Positions 31,872 to 33,129 of a DNA stretch of 33,129 bases are shown here, in pieces. Source of the stretch: Thermoleophilaceae bacterium (lineage in GTDB: Bacteria; Actinomycetota; Thermoleophilia; Solirubrobacterales; Thermoleophilaceae); contig JADGHQ010000024.1 of assembly GCA_019683805.1 (NCBI GenBank), positions 1 to 33,129 on the forward strand, given 5' to 3'. The notes below the pieces were generated by a model. It made no database searches and was not told where the DNA came from. It saw only the letters and a list, made by a program, of their open reading frames with translations. Position numbers and translations under genes: made by a program. The number at the start of each line of letters is the position of its first letter. The first letter of the stretch is position 1.

Positions 31872-33129
31872 CGCGACGGCCCGGCAGCCCGGCGAGGCGC
31901 GCCGGCCGCGTGAGCGCGGCGCCGCCCTTCCGGCGGCGGCGCGCGGCGGCGCGCGCGATGCGGCGCGGATCGAGGTCGCCGAGCCTGCTCTCGCCGTGCC
32001 TCTCCGCCCACACGAGCGCCGCGGGCAGCACGAGCAGCACGCCGAGCAGCGCTAGCGTCAGGTCCACGACCGTCACGACGCCGAAGTCGCGCAGCATGCG
32101 GATGTCCGACGCGATCAGGGCGGCGAAGCCGGCGATTGCGGTCGCGCCGGAGGCGAGCACCGCGGCGCCGGTCGAGGCGTACGTCAGCTCGAGCGCCCGC
32201 GCCGGCGAGGCGCCCGCGCGGCGCTCCTCCTCGTAGCGCGCCGAGAGCAGCACGCTGAACTCGGTCGAGATGGCGATCACGAGCGCCCCCATCGTGGCCG
32301 ACATCGGGTTGAGCGGGATGCGCAACAGGAACAGCACGAGCGCCGACCAGCCGGTGGCGAGCGCGATCGGCACGAGCGGCACGGCGGCGCGGCGGACGCT
32401 CCGCCGCAGCGCCAGCAGCAGCAGGAAGACCGCGGCGAGACCCGCGAGCAGCGTGAGCGCGCGCCGGCCGCTGGACGAGAGCGCGGCGTTCGCCTCCGCC
32501 GCGAGCACCGGCACCCCCGCCACCGACGCGCTCACGCCGGCCGGGGGGTGAAGCTGACGCCTGATCTCGTCGATCACCTGCTCCTGGCGGTCGAGCGGCA
32601 TCAGCCGGATGCCGAAGGCGAGCGTGGCCGTGCGCCGGTCGGGCGAGATCACCGCCTGCGAGAAGTAGCGCGGCACCGCGGCGAGCAGCGAGTCGATCTG
32701 CTGCTGCGACCCGACGCCGCCGGAGCGGAACAGGTCGGGCAGCGACAGCGCCGGGCAGATCTCGGGCGGGTCCTTGCGCTGCGCGCAGGTCGAGCCCGTC
32801 CGCCAGCCGTGCTGCTCGAGCACGCGCCGCTGGAAGCCGGTCATCCACGAGATCACGCGCGGGCTCGTCACGCTCGCGCCCTCAAGCATCACGTCGATCT
32901 CCCCGGAGACCCCGGTCTCCCGCTGCAGCGCGTTCACGTCCTTGAGCTCGCGGATGTCCTGGGGCATGAGCTGCGTGAGGTCCGACACCACGCTCGTGCG
33001 GGTGTCGGCCACCCAGCCGAACGCCGCGAGCGCGAGCGCGAGCGCGAGCACGGCGCGCGGCCGCCGGATCGCGGCCGCGCGCGCGAGCACGGCGCGGTCG
33101 AGCAGCGCCTCGCGCATGCGCGCGGCGCC
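31858..33129 (-). CDS. MMPL/RND-superfamily transporter, C-terminal part (N-terminus beyond the window)
   Basis: The reading frame is open to the right edge, so the start lies outside. The visible 420 or more residues hold one transmembrane helix (RAVLALALALAAFGWVAD), a large extracytoplasmic domain (about 45-205 in the visible numbering, with QDIRELKDVNALQRETG), and five helices near 215-365 that include the RND-type block NPMSATMGALVIAISTEFSVLL, then a basic cytoplasmic tail. This is the second half of a two-repeat MMPL/HpnN-like exporter; such proteins move lipids or other hydrophobic compounds. Its overlap with the redoxin and B3/B4 genes suggests an operon. Confidence 0.85.
   Translation of the reverse strand, partial: GAARMREALLDRAVLARAAAIRRPRAVLALALALAAFGWVADTRTSVVSDLTQLMPQDIRELKDVNALQRETGVSGEIDVMLEGASVTSPRVISWMTGFQRRVLEQHGWRTGSTCAQRKDPPEICPALSLPDLFRSGGVGSQQQIDSLLAAVPRYFSQAVISPDRRTATLAFGIRLMPLDRQEQVIDEIRRQLHPPAGVSASVAGVPVLAAEANAALSSSGRRALTLLAGLAAVFLLLLALRRSVRRAAVPLVPIALATGWSALVLFLLRIPLNPMSATMGALVIAISTEFSVLLSARYEEERRAGASPARALELTYASTGAAVLASGATAIAGFAALIASDIRMLRDFGVVTVVDLTLALLGVLLVLPAALVWAERHGESRLGDLDPRRIARAAARRRRKGGAALTRPARLAGLPGRRGGRG

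Overview
The window is a GC-rich chromosomal segment (strong G/C at third codon positions, GTG/TTG starts, long antisense open frames) carrying about 38 genes at high density. Two features point to Actinobacteria: a mycobacterial-type integration host factor and a CitA-type citrate synthase. Many small proteins look like families I associate with Thermoleophilia (Solirubrobacterales/Gaiellales), so that class is my best guess; no rRNA or marker gene here proves it. I see no tRNA, rRNA, CRISPR array, insertion sequence, phage gene or attachment site. It reads as housekeeping core genome, and no stretch over 300 bases lacks a gene.

Layout. 14-3359 (+): a compact run of 2-oxoacid dehydrogenase E2, threonine ammonia-lyase, a VOC protein and an SDR, suggesting acyl-CoA / branched-chain amino acid metabolism. 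It ends at a strong hairpin shared with a convergent acyl-CoA dehydrogenase (3458-4630, -), which has a palindromic operator-like site upstream. 4793-7932: a membrane-anchored hypothetical ORF with a probable second internal start, a small minus-strand gene divergent from a LysR regulator, and a Ca2+/H+ antiporter. 7967-12441: a lipoprotein, a secreted glucuronyl C5-epimerase-like protein, an ArsA/Get3-like ATPase with a coupled small protein, and a 68-aa protein. 12590-14307: a lone EVE-domain protein, a 36-aa micro-ORF, a membrane protein and a conserved hypothetical. 14479-18944: citrate synthase (CitA type), cytochrome P450, formyltetrahydrofolate deformylase and a MoxR ATPase. 18913-20743: a VWA/CoxE-like partner of MoxR and a cupin. 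20790-23460: a TPP riboswitch followed by a complete ABC importer (ATPase, permease, NMT1/THI5-like lipoprotein), best read as a thiamine-precursor uptake operon. 23483-25826 (-): a GNAT protein, a small membrane protein and an AlkA-like glycosylase. 25871-28553: an alpha-oxoamine synthase-family enzyme overlapping tail-to-tail with pyruvate kinase. 28838-29260: mIHF with a long structured leader. 29332-33129 (-): a likely operon with an MMPL transporter (cut by the window edge), an atypical membrane thioredoxin-fold protein, a B3/B4-domain protein and two conserved hypotheticals.

Two regulatory themes stand out. Start sites split into those with strong Shine-Dalgarno sequences and a set with no SD but a TAnnnT hexamer 6-10 bases before the start codon, which suggests leaderless mRNAs. 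Convergent junctions almost all carry compact GC hairpins without a T tract. I found no obviously novel multi-gene defence or mobile system. The most testable leads are the leaderless-start signature (including the in-frame internal start at 5129), the TPP aptamer whose 3' end doubles as the SD, and the multi-state hairpin leader of mIHF.
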